Shown piece after piece: positions 33,230 to 44,119 of a stretch of 64,000 nt of DNA. Each line of letters opens with the position of its first letter. Positions within the stretch are counted from its first letter, which is position 1. Origin of the DNA: Dugong dugon (Eukaryota; Chordata; Mammalia; Sirenia; Dugongidae); assembly GCA_030035585.1 (NCBI GenBank), contig CM057462.1, forward strand, positions 136,612,734 to 136,676,733, read 5' to 3'. A model generated the notes under the pieces. It was not told where the DNA came from. It ran no database searches and worked only from the letters and a program-made list of their open reading frames with translations. A program made the translations under genes and the position numbers.

Positions 33230-36200
33230 TTACAATAGAGGTCTCATACAATATTTGTCCTTTTGTGATTGACTTATTTCACTCAGCATAATGTCCTCCA
33301 GTTTCATCCATGTTATGAGATGGTTCACGGATTCATTGTTGTTCTTTCTTGTTGCATAGTACTCCATTGTGTGTATGTACCATAGTTTGTTTATCCATTC
33401 ATCTGTTGTTCACCTACATTGTTTCCATTGTTTTGCTATTGCGAACAATGCTGCCATGAACATAGGTGTGCATATGTCTATTCGAGTGACGACTCTTATT
33501 TCTCTAGGAAATATTCCTAGGAGTTGCATTGCTGGATCGAATGGTATGTCTATTTCTACCTTTCTGAGGAAATGCCATATCATTTTCCAAAATGGTTGTA
33601 TCATTTTGCATTCCCACCAGCAGTGTATAAGAGTTCCCATCTACCCGCAGCCCCTCCAACATTTGTTATTTCCAGTATTTTTGATTCGTGCCAGTAATGC
33701 CAGGGTGAGATGGTATCTCATTGTGGTTTTAATTTGCATTTCTCTAATGGCTAGTGATTGCGAGCATTTCCTCATGTGTCTGTTGGCCATTTGAATGTCT
33801 TCTTTGGTGAAGTGTCTGTTCATTTCCTTTGCCCATTTTTTGATAGGATTGTTTGTCTTTTTGTTGTAGAGGTGTTGGATTTTCTTGTAGATTATGGAGA
33901 TTAGACCTTTGTCTGACTTATATTGTCCAAAAATTTTTTCCCAGTCTGTAGGTTCTCTTTTGACTCTTTTGGTGAAGTCTTTTGAAGAGCATAGATGTTT
34001 GATTTTTAGAAGATCCCAGTTATCTAGTTTATCTGTTGGGTTTTTTGTGTTGATGTTTATGGTTTGTATCCTGTTAATGCCATGTATTAAGGCCTGAAGT
34101 GTTGGTCCTATTTTATCTTCTATGAATTTTATAGTTTGAGGCTTTATATTCAGGTCTTTGATCCATTTTGAAGTAGTTTTTGTATATGGTGTGAGGTATG
34201 GGTCCTGTTTCATTTTTCTACAAATGGATATCCAGTTTTGCCAGCACCATTTGTTAAAAAGACTGTCTTTTCCCCATTTGATGGATTTTGGGCCCTTGTT
34301 GAAGATCAGGTGACCGTAGGTGGATGGATTTACGTCTGGGTTCTCAATTCTGTTCCATTGGTCAATGTCTCTGTTGTTGTACCAGTACCAGGCAGTTGTG
34401 AGTACTGTAGCTGTATAGTAGGTTCTCAAGTCAGGTAGTGTGAGTCCCCCAACTTTATTCTTTTTCTTCAGTAGTGCTTTACTTATTCGGGGTTTCTTCC
34501 CTTTCCATATAAAGTTAATAATTAGTTTTTCCATCTCTTTGAAGAATGTTGTTGTTATTTGGATCGGGATTGCATTGTATTTGTAAATTGCTTTAGGTAG
34601 AATTGCCATTTTCACAATGTTGAGTCTGCCTATCCGTGAGCATGGTATGTTTTTCCATTTATGTAGATCCCTTTGGGTTTCATGCAGCCGTGTTTTGTAG
34701 TTTTCTTTGTATAGGTCTTTTACATTCCTGGTCAGATTTATTCCTAAGTATTTTATCTTTTTAGGGGCTATTGAAAATGGTATTGATTTCCTGATCTCCT
34801 TTACATCGTTCTCTTTACTGGTGTATAGGAATCCAACTAATTTTTGAATGTTTATCTTGTATCCTGCTACTCTGCTGAATCTTTCTATTAGTTCCAGTAG
34901 ATTTCTCGTGGAGTCTTTAGGGTTTTCTATGTATAGTATCATATCATCTGCAAACAGGGAGAGTTTAACTTCTTCATTACCAATTTGGATGCCCTTTATT
35001 TCTTTCTCTTGCCTTATTGCTCTAGCTAGAACTCCCAGCACAATGTTAAATAGGAGTGGTGATAAAGGGCATCCTTGTCTTGTTCCTGTTTTCAAGGGGA
35101 ATGTTTTCAGCCTCTCTCCATTAAGAATGATGTTGGCTGTTGGTTTTGCATAGATGCCCTTTATTATGTTGAGAAATTTCCCTTCTATACCTATTTTATT
35201 GAGAGCTTTTATCAGGAATGGGTGTTGGACTTTGTCAAATGCCTTTTCTGCATCAATTGAGATGATCATGTGATTTTTTTCTTTCCTTTTATTTATGTGG
35301 TGGATTACGTTGATGGATTTTCTAATGTTAAACCATCCCTGCATACCTGGTATGAATCCTACTTGGTCGTGGTGTATTATTTTTTTGATATGATACGGAA
35401 TTCTATTGGCTAGAATTTTGTTCAGAATTTTTGCATCTATGTTCATGAGAGATATTGGTCTGTAATTTTCTTTTTTTGTGATGTCTTTGCCTGGTTTTGG
35501 TATCAGCGTTATGCTGGCTTCATAGAATGAATTTGGAAGTGTTGCTTCCTCTTCTGTGCTCTGAAATAGCTTGAGTAGAACTGGTATAAGCTCTTCTGTA
35601 AATGTTTTGTAGAATTCTCCAGTGAAGCCATCTGGGCCAGGGCTTTTTTTGGTTGGAAGTTTTTTTATTACCTTTTCTATCTCTTCTCCTGTTATGGGTC
35701 TGTTCAGATTTTCAATATCACTTTGTTGTAGTTTGGGTAGGCCGTATGTTTCTAGAAATTTATCCATTTCCTCTAGGTTTTCAAATTTGTTGGAATATAG
35801 TTTTTCATAATATTCTGTTATAATCCTTTTTATTTCGGTTGGGTCTGTTGTAATGTCCCCCATTTCATTTCTTATTTGGGTTATTTGTGCCCTCTGCTGT
35901 TTTTCTTTTGTCAGTCTGGCCAGTGGTTTGTCGATTTTGTTGATTCTTTCAAAGAACCAACTTTTGGTTTTGTTGATTCTTTCTATTGTTTTTCTGTTCT
36001 CTATTTCATTGATTTCTGCTCTGATCTTTACTATTTCCTTTCTTCTGGTGTTTGTAGGCTTTTTTTGTTGTTCTCTTTCTATTTGTTTGAGTTCTGTAGT
36101 TAATGTTTTGATTTTGTCCCTTTCTTCTTTTTTGATATGTGCATCTATTGCTATAAATTGTCCTCTGAGGACTGCCTTTGCTGTGTTCCAAAGGTATTGG

Positions 36201-37052
36201 TATGATGTGTTTTCATTTTCATTTGATTCTAGGAATTTTTTAATTCCATCTCTGATTTCTTCTATTACCCATTGATGTGTAAGCAGATTATTATTCAGTT
36301 TCCATGCGTTTGATTTTTTTTCCTTGCTCTTTCTAGTGTTAATTTCTACCTTGATGGCATTGTGGTCAGAGAAGATACTGTGAATTATCTCAGCATTTTG
36401 GATCTTGTTGAGGATTGCTCTGTGGCCTAAGATGTGGTCTATTCTGGAGAACGTTCCATGTGCATTGGAAAAGAATGTGTACTTTGCAGCGGTTGGATGG
36501 ATTGTTCTATATATGTCTATGAGGTCCAGTTAGCTGATTGTGTCGTTTAGGTCTTCTGTATCTTTGCTGAGTTTCTTTTTAGTTGTTCTGTCCTTTACTG
36601 AGAGCGGTGTGTTGAAGTCTCCTACTATTATTGTGGAACTGTCCATTTCTCTTTTCAGTGCTGTTAGAGTTTTTTTTTATGTATTTTGGAGCCCTGTCAT
36701 TGGGTGCATAGATATTTATTATGGTTATGTCTTCATGATGGATCATCCCCTTAATCATTATATAGTGCCCTTCTTTGTCTTTTATGGTAGATTTTGTTTT
36801 AAAGTCTATTTTATCTGAGATTAGAATTGCCACTCCTGCTCTTTTTTGATAGTTGTTTGCTTGATATATTTTTTTCCAACCTTTGACTTTTAATAAATTC
36901 ACATCTTTGTTTCTAAGGTGTGTCTCTTGTAGACAGCAAATTGATGGATCCTGTTTTCTTATCCATTCTGCCACTCTCCGTCTCTTTATGGGTGCATTGA
37001 GTCCATTTATGTTCAGTGTAATTATTGATAGATGGAAGTTTGTTGCTGTCAT
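33230..37052 (-). pseudogene. L1 ORF2 (endonuclease-reverse transcriptase), four lesions
   Basis: Start Met at 37052, natural stop TAA at 33230-33232. Normal length would be about 1273 codons, close to human ORF2p (1275). The N-terminal endonuclease shows SIITLNINGLNAPIKRRRVA and CCLQETHLRNKD; reverse transcriptase has FADD at 34943-34954; a Cys-rich end follows. Lesions: one extra base in an A-run (36670-36678, about codon 125), TAA at 36530-36532 (codon 174), TAG at 33641-33643 (codon 1137, inside the Cys motif) and TGA at 33410-33412 (codon 1214). The 740-codon stretch 33641-35863 is uninterrupted. What is known of the family: target nicking and copying of L1 RNA. This copy cannot make full-length protein. 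Confidence 0.95.
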
Positions 37053-37481
37053 TTTGTAGTGCTTTTTTTTGTGGTGCTGAATTTTTCTTTGTTCTTCTTA
37101 CTCTCTTGTGCTGAGTTACTTTTGTGTGGATTTTGTGTTCATTTCTTTTGTTTTTGTAGGTTTTGTTTTTGTTGAGACTTTATGTTTTTCATCTTTATTT
37201 TTATGAGTTGGTTTGTTAACTTTCTTTGTGGTTACCATGAATTTTACCCTTATCTTTATAATTTTGAAGCAGTCTACCCTTACTTGGTATCGCCTTGCCT
37301 TCCTCTCCTTTAGAAGGTTCTATACCTATGCCGTTTGTTCCCTCTTTCATTGTTTTGATGTTGTTGTCATCCTTTGATTGATTTCTCTGATTCCCTGTTG
37401 TATTTCTTTTGTTTTTGGAAAGTCCTCTGTAGTTCAGTTCCTAGAATGGTATCTGGTTCATATGAACCTGCGTCCTAGGTC
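37053..37481 (-). other. Long ORF1-ORF2 spacer of L1-B
   Basis: A 429-base non-coding, A-rich (sense) interval between the ORF1 stop and the ORF2 Met. The human L1 spacer is 63 bases. A spacer of similar size is visible in the older L1-C (about 47932-48370), so it looks like a lineage feature rather than damage. Confidence 0.85.
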
Positions 37482-38531
37482 CTATGTCCTGCCTGACGGC
37501 TGAAGCTGTTTGTCCTCAGATCGAAGAACTCCCTTTAATAATTCTTGTAACTTTAGTTTGACTTTTGCATATTCCTTTAGTTTCTGTTTATGTGGAAATG
37601 AGCTAATTTCACCATCAAATTTGAATGAGAGTTTTGCAGGATATATTATTCTTGGCTGACAATTTTTTTCTTTCAAGATTTTATATATGTCATCCCATTG
37701 CCTTCTTGCCTGCATGGTTTCTGCCGAATAATCTGAGCTTAGTCTTATTGTTTCTCCTCTGTATGTGACTTCTTGTTTTTCACGAGCTGCTCTCACAATT
37801 CTTTGTTTGTCTTTAGTTTTGGTGAGTGTGAATATGATATGTCTTGGTGATTTTCTTTTGGAGTCTCTTCTATATGGGGTTCGTTGAGCTTCTTGGATGG
37901 CCAGCTTTTCATTTTTCATGATTTTGGAAAAGTTTTCTGTCAGCAGTTCGTCAATGATCCTCTCTGTGTTTTCTGTTTTCTCCCCCTGTTCTGGTATGCC
38001 AATCACTCGTAAGTTTTTGCTTTTAATGGTGTCCCACATAACTCTCAGGGTCTCTTCATTTATCTTTGTTCTTTTTTCTGAGTTTTCCTGTAACAGAGTT
38101 GTATCCAAGTGTTTGTCTTCAGTTCCACTGATCCTGTCTTCCATGGTTTCAAATCTACTTCTGAGCCCTTCTATGACACCGTCCATTTCTGAAATCTTGT
38201 TGTTTATCTTTTGGATTTCTAATTGTTGTTTTTGTATAATTTCGAGTTGTGAATTTATTTTGGCATTTTGTTCCTGCATCATCTTCCTGAATTCTTCCAA
38301 TTTTTTGTCTGTATTTTCCATAAATTTGTCTATTTTTTCCACATGTTTGTCAGCTTTTTGCCTCAGTTCTTGGAAAATTCCGAGTATTAGTGATTTGAGT
38401 TCCCTATCAGGTTCTTCTAGTGCATTTTCTTCCACAGGAGAGTTATCTGGTGTTTTAATTTGGACGCCTATTGGAGCCATCTTGTCTTGTTTTTGTAAAT
38501 GTTTTGATATTGTTTGCTGTTTTTGGGGCAT
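37482..38531 (-). CDS. L1 ORF1p, intact (349 aa)
   Basis: Complete first protein of L1-B, close in length to human ORF1p (338 aa). It is an RNA-binding trimer that coats L1 RNA in cytoplasmic particles (known of the family). Residues about 42-135 form a long Lys/Glu/Gln-rich helix expected to be the coiled coil. The RRM-like domain begins near 170 (SKNLRVIGIPEQGEK). The C-terminal domain runs from about 220, with RRDSKRKSPRHIIF, SSDYSAETMQARRQWDDIYK and QPRIIYPAKLSF. Met at 38531 is the first in frame after the 5' UTR, and the stop TAG is at 37482-37484. No internal lesion is seen. It shares an element with a broken ORF2, so any protein could act only in trans or not at all. Confidence 0.95.
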   Translation of the reverse strand: MPQKQQTISKHLQKQDKMAPIGVQIKTPDNSPVEENALEEPDRELKSLILGIFQELRQKADKHVEKIDKFMENTDKKLEEFRKMMQEQNAKINSQLEIIQKQQLEIQKINNKISEMDGVIEGLRSRFETMEDRISGTEDKHLDTTLLQENSEKRTKINEETLRVMWDTIKSKNLRVIGIPEQGEKTENTERIIDELLTENFSKIMKNEKLAIQEAQRTPYRRDSKRKSPRHIIFTLTKTKDKQRIVRAAREKQEVTYRGETIRLSSDYSAETMQARRQWDDIYKILKEKNCQPRIIYPAKLSFKFDGEISSFPHKQKLKEYAKVKLKLQELLKGVLRSEDKQLQPSGRT

Positions 38532-39197
38532 TCAGTAGATATTTCTCTCGTTTATTGACTGTAGATTGTTTTTTTTTGTCTCATCCTTGTGGTACAGCTG
38601 GGCTGATCTAGCTGAAGAGGAGCCACTGGGACGGGTTGTTTGTGGCACTCACCGCAGCCACCAGGACGGTCGGTAGTCAGTGCTGGGCAGGTTCCAATAG
38701 GGCATGCCTACACAGCTTGGTGGTGTGATGTCAAGTGCACGGTGCAGGTAGGTAGGGTGCAGTGGGAAGATGGTTATGTGTGAAGCTAAGCTGGATATGG
38801 GAGAGAGGAGAGAGGAGCAGGAGCAAAAAGCATACAAACATAAAAGAATGCTAGGGGAGCTTGTCGTTGGAATGTACAGATGAGAGACGGTCGTTCTGTC
38901 TCCCACTGGACGCTCTGCGAGGCTGCTCTCCCATTCGCTGGTCTCCGATAGGAATCCAAGATGGTGGATCCGCGCTGCGTTAGCTGGTAAGGAATCTCTG
39001 CATGAGTCTCTTCTCGCTCTCTGCTCTCTTTTAGTATTCTCACTCCGTTTGGTGTTTGGCTGAGTTCTTTATTTCTTCATTTGATGTTCTAGGGTTTCAG
39101 GATTGTTTATTCTCTGTTAGGCTTAGTTTTTCGGATCTTTGCTGTGGAGAGACGGCATGGTGCTTCTGCCTAGAGTGCCATCTTGCCCCGCCTCCTC
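38532..39197 (-). promoter_or_regulatory. L1-B 5' UTR / internal promoter
   Basis: A 666-bp leader upstream of ORF1, richer in G+C and CpG than its surroundings. In sense it opens with GGGGCAAGATGGC; the CAAGATGGC core (39177-39185) fits the YY1 site that positions transcription start at human L1. A second CAAGATGG-type core lies on the opposite strand at 38957-38965. Promoter activity is inferred from position and homology. Confidence 0.8.
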
Positions 39198-39209
39198 GCA
39201 TAAGGAAAA
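39198..39209 (-). repeat. TSD right of L1-B
   Basis: GCATAAGGAAAA directly beyond the L1 5' end. This shows that the element reached its full 5' terminus. Confidence 0.9.
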
Positions 39210-39245
39210 TCTTAATAAAATTATTTATGTTATAGGTGAGTAAAG

Positions 39246-39450
39246 GAGTCCTGGTTGCACAATGGTTAAGCCCTTGACTGCTAACCAAAAGCTTGGTGAT
39301 TCAAACCCACCAGTGGCTCCTCGGGAGAAAAGACCTGACAATCTGCTCCCATAAACATTTCAGCCTAGGAAAAAACCCTATGGGGCAGCTCTACTCTGTC
39401 CTATAGGGAGGGGCACTGTGAGTCAGACTGGATGGCACACAACGACAACA
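39246..39450 (+). mobile_element. AfroSINE, long form
   Basis: Forward copy: GTCCTGGTTGCACAATGGTT, GCTAACCAAAAGCTTGGTGA, then the central segment CTGACAATCTGCTCCCATAA retained, then GGGGCAGCTCTACTCTGTCC. Diverged, older than the short forms. Confidence 0.88.
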
Positions 39451-39529
39451 TAGATGATTAAGAGATAAAAAATGGCAAAACCTCAATTCCAAACACTAGA
39501 GCACTCAGAAAAAAGAAAAGGAAGTCTAA

Positions 39530-39790
39530 TGTCGTGATTAAGAATCGGAATCTGGGGCAAGATAATCTAGGCATGAATACCTAGCTGTATTACTTATTAG
39601 CTCTGTAACTTCCAGTAAGGACTTACATCACTGTGCTTTGGTTTTCTCATCTGTAAATGAACACAAAATTAGTTCTTATATCATTAGATTGTTACATGGA
39701 TGATTTATACAAAGCGCTTTACATAAAACATTGTAAAACAGTGTCAAGCATATTACAGATGCTACATAAAAGTTAACTATTTTCCCTCTT
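39530..39790 (-). mobile_element. MIR
   Basis: Reverse-strand MIR: AGCTCTGTAACTTCCAGTAA, TTTTCTCATCTGTAAATGAA, AAGCGCTTTACATAAAAC, then GCTACATAAAAGTTAACTA. Nearly full length. Confidence 0.85.
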
Positions 39791-39917
39791 CCTTCTTGCC
39801 TTTGTGTAGACTGATTTTTTTCCATATCTTGTTTATAATTATTGTTTAAACTGTAATATTCATTTTGGCAACCTGAACGACAAAAACATAATATTAAATA
39901 TTAATTTGACTTAGTAA

Positions 39918-40074
39918 ATCAAACCCACTGCCATCGACTCAGTTTCGACTCATAGCGACCCTATAGGACAGAGTAGAATTGCCCCATAGGGTTTCCAAGG
40001 AGCAGCTGGTGGATTCAAACTGCTGACCTTTTGGTTAGCAGCCAAGCTCTTAACCATTGTGCCACCAGGGCTCT
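39918..40074 (-). mobile_element. AfroSINE, short form
   Basis: Reverse-strand short form: CCACTGCCATCGACTCAG, GAATTGCCCCATAGGGTTTC, TTGTGCCACCAGGGCTC. No clear TSD. Confidence 0.92.
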
Positions 40075-40189
40075 GTTAACTTTGCTCATGCTCTCCCAAC
40101 TTGCATGTTCTTATTGTCCATTATTTAGTACTAACATTTCTCCACCAAATTAAACACTATTATTATCATGTATCATATAATATTTATTT

Positions 40190-40620
40190 ATTTAGATTAA
40201 CCCTCATTTTTGTCTCTGTTGCTGTTTCTTAGATTTTCCAACAATGATTATTGTCCTTCTGCTTTAGAATTTCCTTTAGTCAGTGATTTTTGTGATAAAT
40301 TTAGTTTTTGTTTGTCTGAAAATATCTCAGTTTCATCCTTAGAGATAAAAATAGATTTGTTGAAAATAGGATTTTAGGTTGATGGATAATTCTCCTCAAC
40401 ACATCGTTTAATTTTTAAACTGTCTTTTCGATTCTATTGTTATTGATATATTGGCAGGTGGCCTAATTTTCATGTCTTAAAAGCTAATCTTTCTTGTTTC
40501 TCTGGCTTTTAAAAGCTTCTGTTTTTTCCAAGGTTCTGTATTTTTACTATCGTGTATTTAAGTGCTGATTTCTTTTCCTTTTTCTTTCTTGGGATCTGCT
40601 GACCTTTATGATTATATTTT
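40190..40620 (-). mobile_element. L1M ORF1-region fragment, inverted part
   Basis: Old L1 on the reverse strand, resembling the L1 ORF1 region read backwards (TTTGTCTGTTGCTGTTTC-type T-rich DNA, TTTTTGTTTGTCTGAAAATA, GATCTGCTGACC). It abuts forward L1 ORF2 sequence at about 40621, the pattern of a 5' inversion. Confidence 0.6.
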
Positions 40621-40621
40621 A

Positions 40622-41390
40622 CAATTAACAATCTTGATTTGATGGATGTATCTACAGCATTATACAATTGGAGCATACACATTCTTTCTTACATAATATT
40701 TATGTGCTAGATCAGAAACTTATCCTCAAAAAATTCATAAAGATAATCTTCTCTAACAGTAAGTAAAAAATTAATAATGAAAAACTCATGCATTTGGAAA
40801 TTTTGAAACATACTTCCAAATAATTTATGGAGGAAAGAAGATATCATAACTGAATTTTGTTTTTATTAAAGAGGAGTAATTTTTCAAATATGGAATAAGA
40901 AAATGTGAGCAATAAAACATGCAGTATGCAACTAAATAATACCTATGAGAAAACTTCTAGCCCACTAAATAGTCAAGGCGCAATCTCACACTAACCCTTG
41001 CAGATTAAAGGAAAAGATTTAAAAAAATAATCAAACTCACTTCATGAAGATAGCATAATTTTTAAATTAACACCATAAGAATGTACACACAAATAGTTAT
41101 TTTATAATTATTATTTGAACTATAATACTCTTTTTGTACTTAAGCTACTTCAAAATATTTTTAAATGAAGCTAGACAAAAATCTTGAAATAGTCATAGCT
41201 GATCCAGGAAAATATAAAGAGAAATTTAAAAATTAAAAGCATGCTAATAAATATGGAATATAGAAAAGAATTATGAAAATAAGACTAATTGGCATAATTA
41301 TACCGACTCATTGAAAGAAGTAATATTCAAAGACATAGCCAAATTAACACTGAGCTATATTTTGGTATAATGTTTAAACTTCAAGAGTAT
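40622..41390 (+). mobile_element. L1M ORF2 endonuclease-region fragment
   Basis: Forward, heavily diverged L1: AATCTTGATTTGATGGATGT, TACACATTCTTTCTTACATA, CTCATGCATTTGGAAATTTT. These follow the order of the endonuclease-to-RT linker of old L1s. No intact frame. Confidence 0.6.
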
Positions 41391-41409
41391 GAAAAAAACA
41401 TTTAGAATG

Positions 41410-41962
41410 TGTGAACAACTGCTTCCTTTGCTATGAGACCAAAAGAAATGGATGGTGCCTGGCTACCATTAGTGAAAATGTAGATCAAAGATTCTATAGA
41501 AGAATCCTGATCAAAAGGGAGAAAATACAGAACTTCAAATTCTCATGGACTCCGGACTTTCTGGAGCCATAGAGGCTGGATGAACCCCTGAAACTTTTGC
41601 CCTGAGATAATCTTTAAACCTTAAATCAAATATATCCCCAGAAGTCTTCTTAAAACTAAATAGTTCAGCTCAACTAGTAAAGAATGTCTGCTCTGAGCAT
41701 TATGCTTTTTTAAGAACTACCTGTAGGGATCAAATTGACAAAGCAACTCGAAAGATTAGATAAGAGATTTAGGGGGCAGCGATTTTTATGTTAATGGGGG
41801 AGGAACAACTCAGAAAAGGAGGGTGAAAATGGTTGCACAACTCAAAGAATGTAATCAATGTCACTGAATTGTTCGTGTAGAAACTGTTGAAATGGTGTTA
41901 TGTTTTGCTGTGTACATTCTCAACAAAAACAACAAAATAAATAAAAATTTTTTTTTTTTTTT
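41410..41962 (+). mobile_element. L1 3' UTR
   Basis: Forward L1 3' end: GGTGCCTGGCTACCATTAGT, GGACTTTCTGGAGCCATAGA, ATGTCACTGAATTGTTCGTG, AGAAACTGTTGAAATGGTG, then AACAACAAAATAAATAAAAA and a T run. Whether it belongs to the same element as 40190-41390 is not certain. Confidence 0.72.
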
Positions 41963-42159
41963 GGTAGGAATCCAGGAAGAAAACGCAAGTCAGCCCTGAG
42001 AGTGGTGGGACGGGAAGAATAGTAGAGGCTGCACTACTTGAACCACGTGGAATGAACTCCCTTCATCCTGCTCAAACTAGCTAGTGTGGATTCTGTTTTC
42101 TACAACGCTTACCAATACAGGCTTCCTAGAGATAATAATGTCTCATCTAAAACGCTCTT

Positions 42160-42225
42160 TCAAATAATTCTGATGAAGTCACTATTCTACTTAAAATCCT
42201 TTAATGATTCCCCATCAGATATACA
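42160..42225 (+). mobile_element. L2, part 1
   Basis: CACTATTCTACTTAAAATCC, then TTTAATGATTCCCCATC, follow the L2 3' consensus. Interrupted by an AfroSINE. Confidence 0.72.
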
Positions 42226-42440
42226 GGAGTTCCTCGGTAGTGCAATGTTGAACGCACTTGGTTGTTAACAGAAAGTTTGGAGTTTCAAGTTCACCCACAG
42301 GCACATCAGAAGAAAGCCCTGGCAATGTACTTCTGAAAAATCAGCCATTGAAAACCCTATGGAGTACATTCATAACTTAGACACGCAGGGGATCACCATG
42401 AGTCAGAGTCAACTCAACGGCAGCTGGTTTATCATCAAAC
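42226..42440 (+). mobile_element. AfroSINE, variant with alternative central segment
   Basis: Forward copy of the same variant as 24198-24412: GAGTTCCTCGGTAGTGCAAT, TTCTGAAAAATCAGCCATTG, ATCACCATGAGTCAGAGTCA, CTCAACGGCAGCTGGTTT. Inserted in L2. Confidence 0.87.
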
Positions 42441-42681
42441 AGACTGGATAAAAACATTTACAAAGCTTCTAATACCTTTGTATTTCAGCCACACCAAACT
42501 ACTTACAGTCACCAAATGAATTTGCATATGCCATTCCTCTTTCTGGACTGTCCATCACCTCCCACCTCTCCTTGTCCACCTGAAGAACTCAATTTTAACT
42601 TTCTCTAGAAAAATTCTTTAATAAACCCAATCAGTTAAACATTTCTTTCTATGTACAACCCCTTCTATGTGTGCCCATAGT
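42441..42681 (+). mobile_element. L2, part 2
   Basis: ACACCAAACTACTTACAGTC, TTTGCATATGCCATTCCTCT and TCCACCTGAAGAACTCAATT follow the L2 3' end. Broken by L1-C; resumes at 50053. Confidence 0.75.
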
Positions 42682-42697
42682 GCTTTTTCTAAGCCTT
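42682..42697 (-). repeat. TSD left of L1-C
   Basis: GCTTTTTCTAAGCCTT, identical to 50037-50052. Confidence 0.92.
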
Positions 42698-43096
42698 TTT
42701 TTAAATTATTTTTTATTGTTGTAGTTTAAGTGAAAGTTTACAATTCAAGTTAGTCTCTCATACAAAAATTTGTACATTCGTTGTTATGTGACCCTAATTG
42801 CTCTCCCTATATTGTGACAGCACACTCCTCCTTTCCACCCCTGATTTCCCATGTCCATTCAACCAGCTCCTAACTCTCTCTGCATTCTCATCTCACCTCC
42901 GGACAGAAGCTGTCCATTTAGTCTCATGTATCTGCATGAGCTAGGAAGCACACTCTTCACGACAATAATTTTATGTCCCACAGTCCAGTCCAACCTTTGT
43001 CTGAAGAGTTGGCCTCGGGAATCATTTTAGTTCTAGGTTGACAGAGAGTCCGGAAGCCACACTTTCCGGGGTTCCTCCAGTCTCAGTCAGACCACT
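42698..43096 (-). repeat. Terminal 3' UTR module and tail of L1-C
   Basis: In sense it runs from CTGACTGAGACTGGAGGAAC to ACTACAACAATAAAAAATAA and an A run. It is a diverged copy (roughly 15% different by eye) of the module at 44730-45064 in the inverted segment. Confidence 0.85.
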
Positions 43097-44119
43097 GAAG
43101 AAAAGATAGTCTCTTTAACAAATGGTGCTGGCATAACTGGATATCCATCTGCAGAAAACTGAAACAAGACCCATACCTCACACCATGCACAAAAACTAAC
43201 TCAAAATGGATCAAAGACTTATATATAAAATTGAAAACAATAAAGATCATGGAAGAAAAAATAAGGGCAATGCTAAGAGCCCGAATTCGTGGCATAAATA
43301 CAATAAGAACCATAAGTAACAATGCACAAGCACCAGAAGAGAGACCAGATAAATGGGAGCTCCTGAAAATCAAACACTTATGCTCATCAAAACACTTCAC
43401 CAAAACAGTCAAAAGACAGCCTACAGACTGGGAAAAAAAATTTGGCTACGACAAATCCAATCAGCATCTAATATCTACAAGATACTGCAAAACCTCAACA
43501 ACAAAAAGACAAATAACCCAATTAAAAAATGGGCAAAGGATATGAACAGGCACTTCACCAAAGAAGATATTCAGGTGACTAACAGACACGTGAAGAAATG
43601 CTCATGATCATTAGCCATTAGAGAAATGCAGATCAAAACTATAATGAGATATCATCTCACCCCAACAAAGCTAGCATTAACCCAAAAAACACAAAATAAT
43701 AAATGCTGGAGAGGTTGTGGAGAGACTGGAACACTTATACACTGTTGGTGGGAATGTAAAATGGTACAACCACTTCAGAAATTGATTTGGTGCTTCCTTA
43801 AAAAGCTACAAATAGAAGTAGCATATGATCCAGCTAACCCACTCCTTGGAATATATCCTAGAGAAATAAGAGCCATCACATGAATAGATACATGCACACC
43901 CATGTTCATTGCAGCACTGTTCACAATAGCAAAAAGATGGAAACAATCTAATTGCCCATCAACAGACACCATAGTATATCCACACAAGTGAATACTATGC
44001 AATGGTAAAGAACAGTGATGAAGCTGGGAAAAATAACATGGAGGAAGCTGAAGGTCATTATACTGAGTGAATTTAGTCAGTCTCAGAAGGACAAATATTG
44101 TATAAGACCACTATTGTAA
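43097..44119 (+). pseudogene. L1 ORF2 C-terminal relic in inverted segment
   Basis: Codons equivalent to about 930 to the end of ORF2, spread over broken frames (43231-43545, 43353-43607, 43626-43883). The Cys-rich motif is visible at 43705-43758 as [20 protein letters not shown], so C-x3-C-x7-H-x4-C is kept. There is an in-frame stop before PTNAH-type sequence near 43604 and another near 43880. Its N-terminal continuation lies on the other strand at 45086. Confidence 0.85.

Larger units (their letters stand above)
31573..39197 (-). mobile_element. Full-length L1 (L1-B) with 5' UTR
   Basis: A 7.6-kb L1 on the reverse strand flanked by GCATAAGGAAAA at 31561-31572 and 39198-39209. In its own sense: 5' UTR (39197-38532), intact ORF1 (38531-37482), a 429-bp spacer, ORF2 (37052-33230, damaged), a modular 3' UTR (33229-31573) and a poly(A) tail. 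Its first bases (sense) read GAGGAGGCGGGGCAAGATGG, like the start of human L1. The tail carries an additional end module. It is young but its ORF2 is disabled. Confidence 0.96.

Noticed and set aside
37897-38538. 213-codon frame opposite L1 ORF1
   Set aside because: It is a shadow of ORF1 on the other strand. The Ser/Phe/Leu-rich product mirrors the Lys/Glu-rich coiled coil.
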